A stretch of 64,000 nucleotides of DNA from the NCBI RefSeq assembly GCF_036345995.1, contig NZ_CP107796.1, positions 3,410,001 through 3,474,000 of the forward strand. Direction: 5' to 3'. The notes beneath the pieces are model-generated. The model made no database searches. It saw only the letters and a list, made by a program, of their open reading frames with translations, and was not told where the DNA came from. Below, piece by piece: positions 64,000 through 64,000 of the stretch; the stretch's first letter is position 1, and the number at the start of each line of letters is the position of its first letter. Origin of the DNA: Streptomyces sp. NBC_00557. GTDB lineage: Bacteria; Actinomycetota; Actinomycetes; Streptomycetales; Streptomycetaceae. The position numbers were made by a program, and so were the translations under genes.

Positions 64000-64000
64000 G

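Overview
The window is about 64 kb of very GC-rich actinobacterial chromosome and is almost certainly Streptomyces. GTG starts are frequent, gene overlaps of the ATGA/GTGA type are abundant, and the gene content is typical of the genus. It includes a complete 14-gene nuo operon, futalosine-pathway menaquinone genes, a c-di-AMP-riboswitch-controlled lytic transglycosylase, an ScoF-type cold-shock protein and an AfsR-like STAND regulator. From memory of S. coelicolor, the order resembles the core-chromosome block around SCO4505-SCO4595; this was not checked by alignment.

Left part (1-21.6 kb): the 3' end of a NarL/LuxR response regulator; the korAB 2-oxoglutarate:ferredoxin oxidoreductase pair behind a perfect 19-bp palindrome; a divergent HxlR regulator/QorB-like reductase pair; a RarD/EamA permease; a VOC protein; a TPR-like protein; an FMN reductase; a LolA/RseB-like exported protein with an ABC-2 exporter; a long-chain polyprenyl diphosphate synthase (menaquinone side chain); the secreted SLT-domain enzyme behind a ydaO/c-di-AMP riboswitch; a HAD phosphatase; an ATP-grasp ligase/flavoprotein pair; fumarylacetoacetase; and an M56 metallopeptidase.

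Accessory island (21.7-28.6 kb): a GntR/UTRA regulator followed by a tightly packed operon. It encodes a dicluster ferredoxin resembling AprB, a SsuA/TauA-like lipoprotein with an extra C-terminal domain resembling NosL, a permease, an ATPase, and an AprA/FrdA-superfamily flavoprotein fused to about nine HEAT repeats. I do not recognise a characterised pathway with this composition; it is the best candidate here for an undescribed system.

Respiratory core (28.6-47 kb, minus strand): recQ and then nuoA-N. The operon is read from 46.8 kb down to 30.8 kb, with a Rex/Crp-type palindrome upstream of nuoA and a strong hairpin after nuoN. Divergently comes a secreted NlpC/P60 peptidase with several regulatory-looking elements in a 750-bp intergenic region, then a peptide deformylase and a MITE-like element with a CTAG target duplication.

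Quinone-associated right part (49.4-58.1 kb): a geranylgeranyl-reductase-family (MenJ-like) flavoprotein, a GNAT, a PASTA protein, demethylmenaquinone methyltransferase (menG), a barrel-less amidohydrolase-like protein, mqnC, a prepilin peptidase coupled to a Ser/Thr kinase, and mqnA. Together with the polyprenyl synthase and nuo, this stretch holds much of the machinery that makes, saturates and reduces menaquinone.

Right edge (58.2-64 kb): the cold-shock gene with a long leader, an XRE-cupin regulator divergent from azlCD, a methyltransferase, and a striking five-fold 11-bp repeat array with SARP-operator geometry upstream of a small secreted peptide. This faces the 3' two-thirds of an AfsR-like NB-ARC/TPR regulator that runs off the window.

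No tRNA, rRNA, CRISPR array, prophage or complete transposase gene was recognised.
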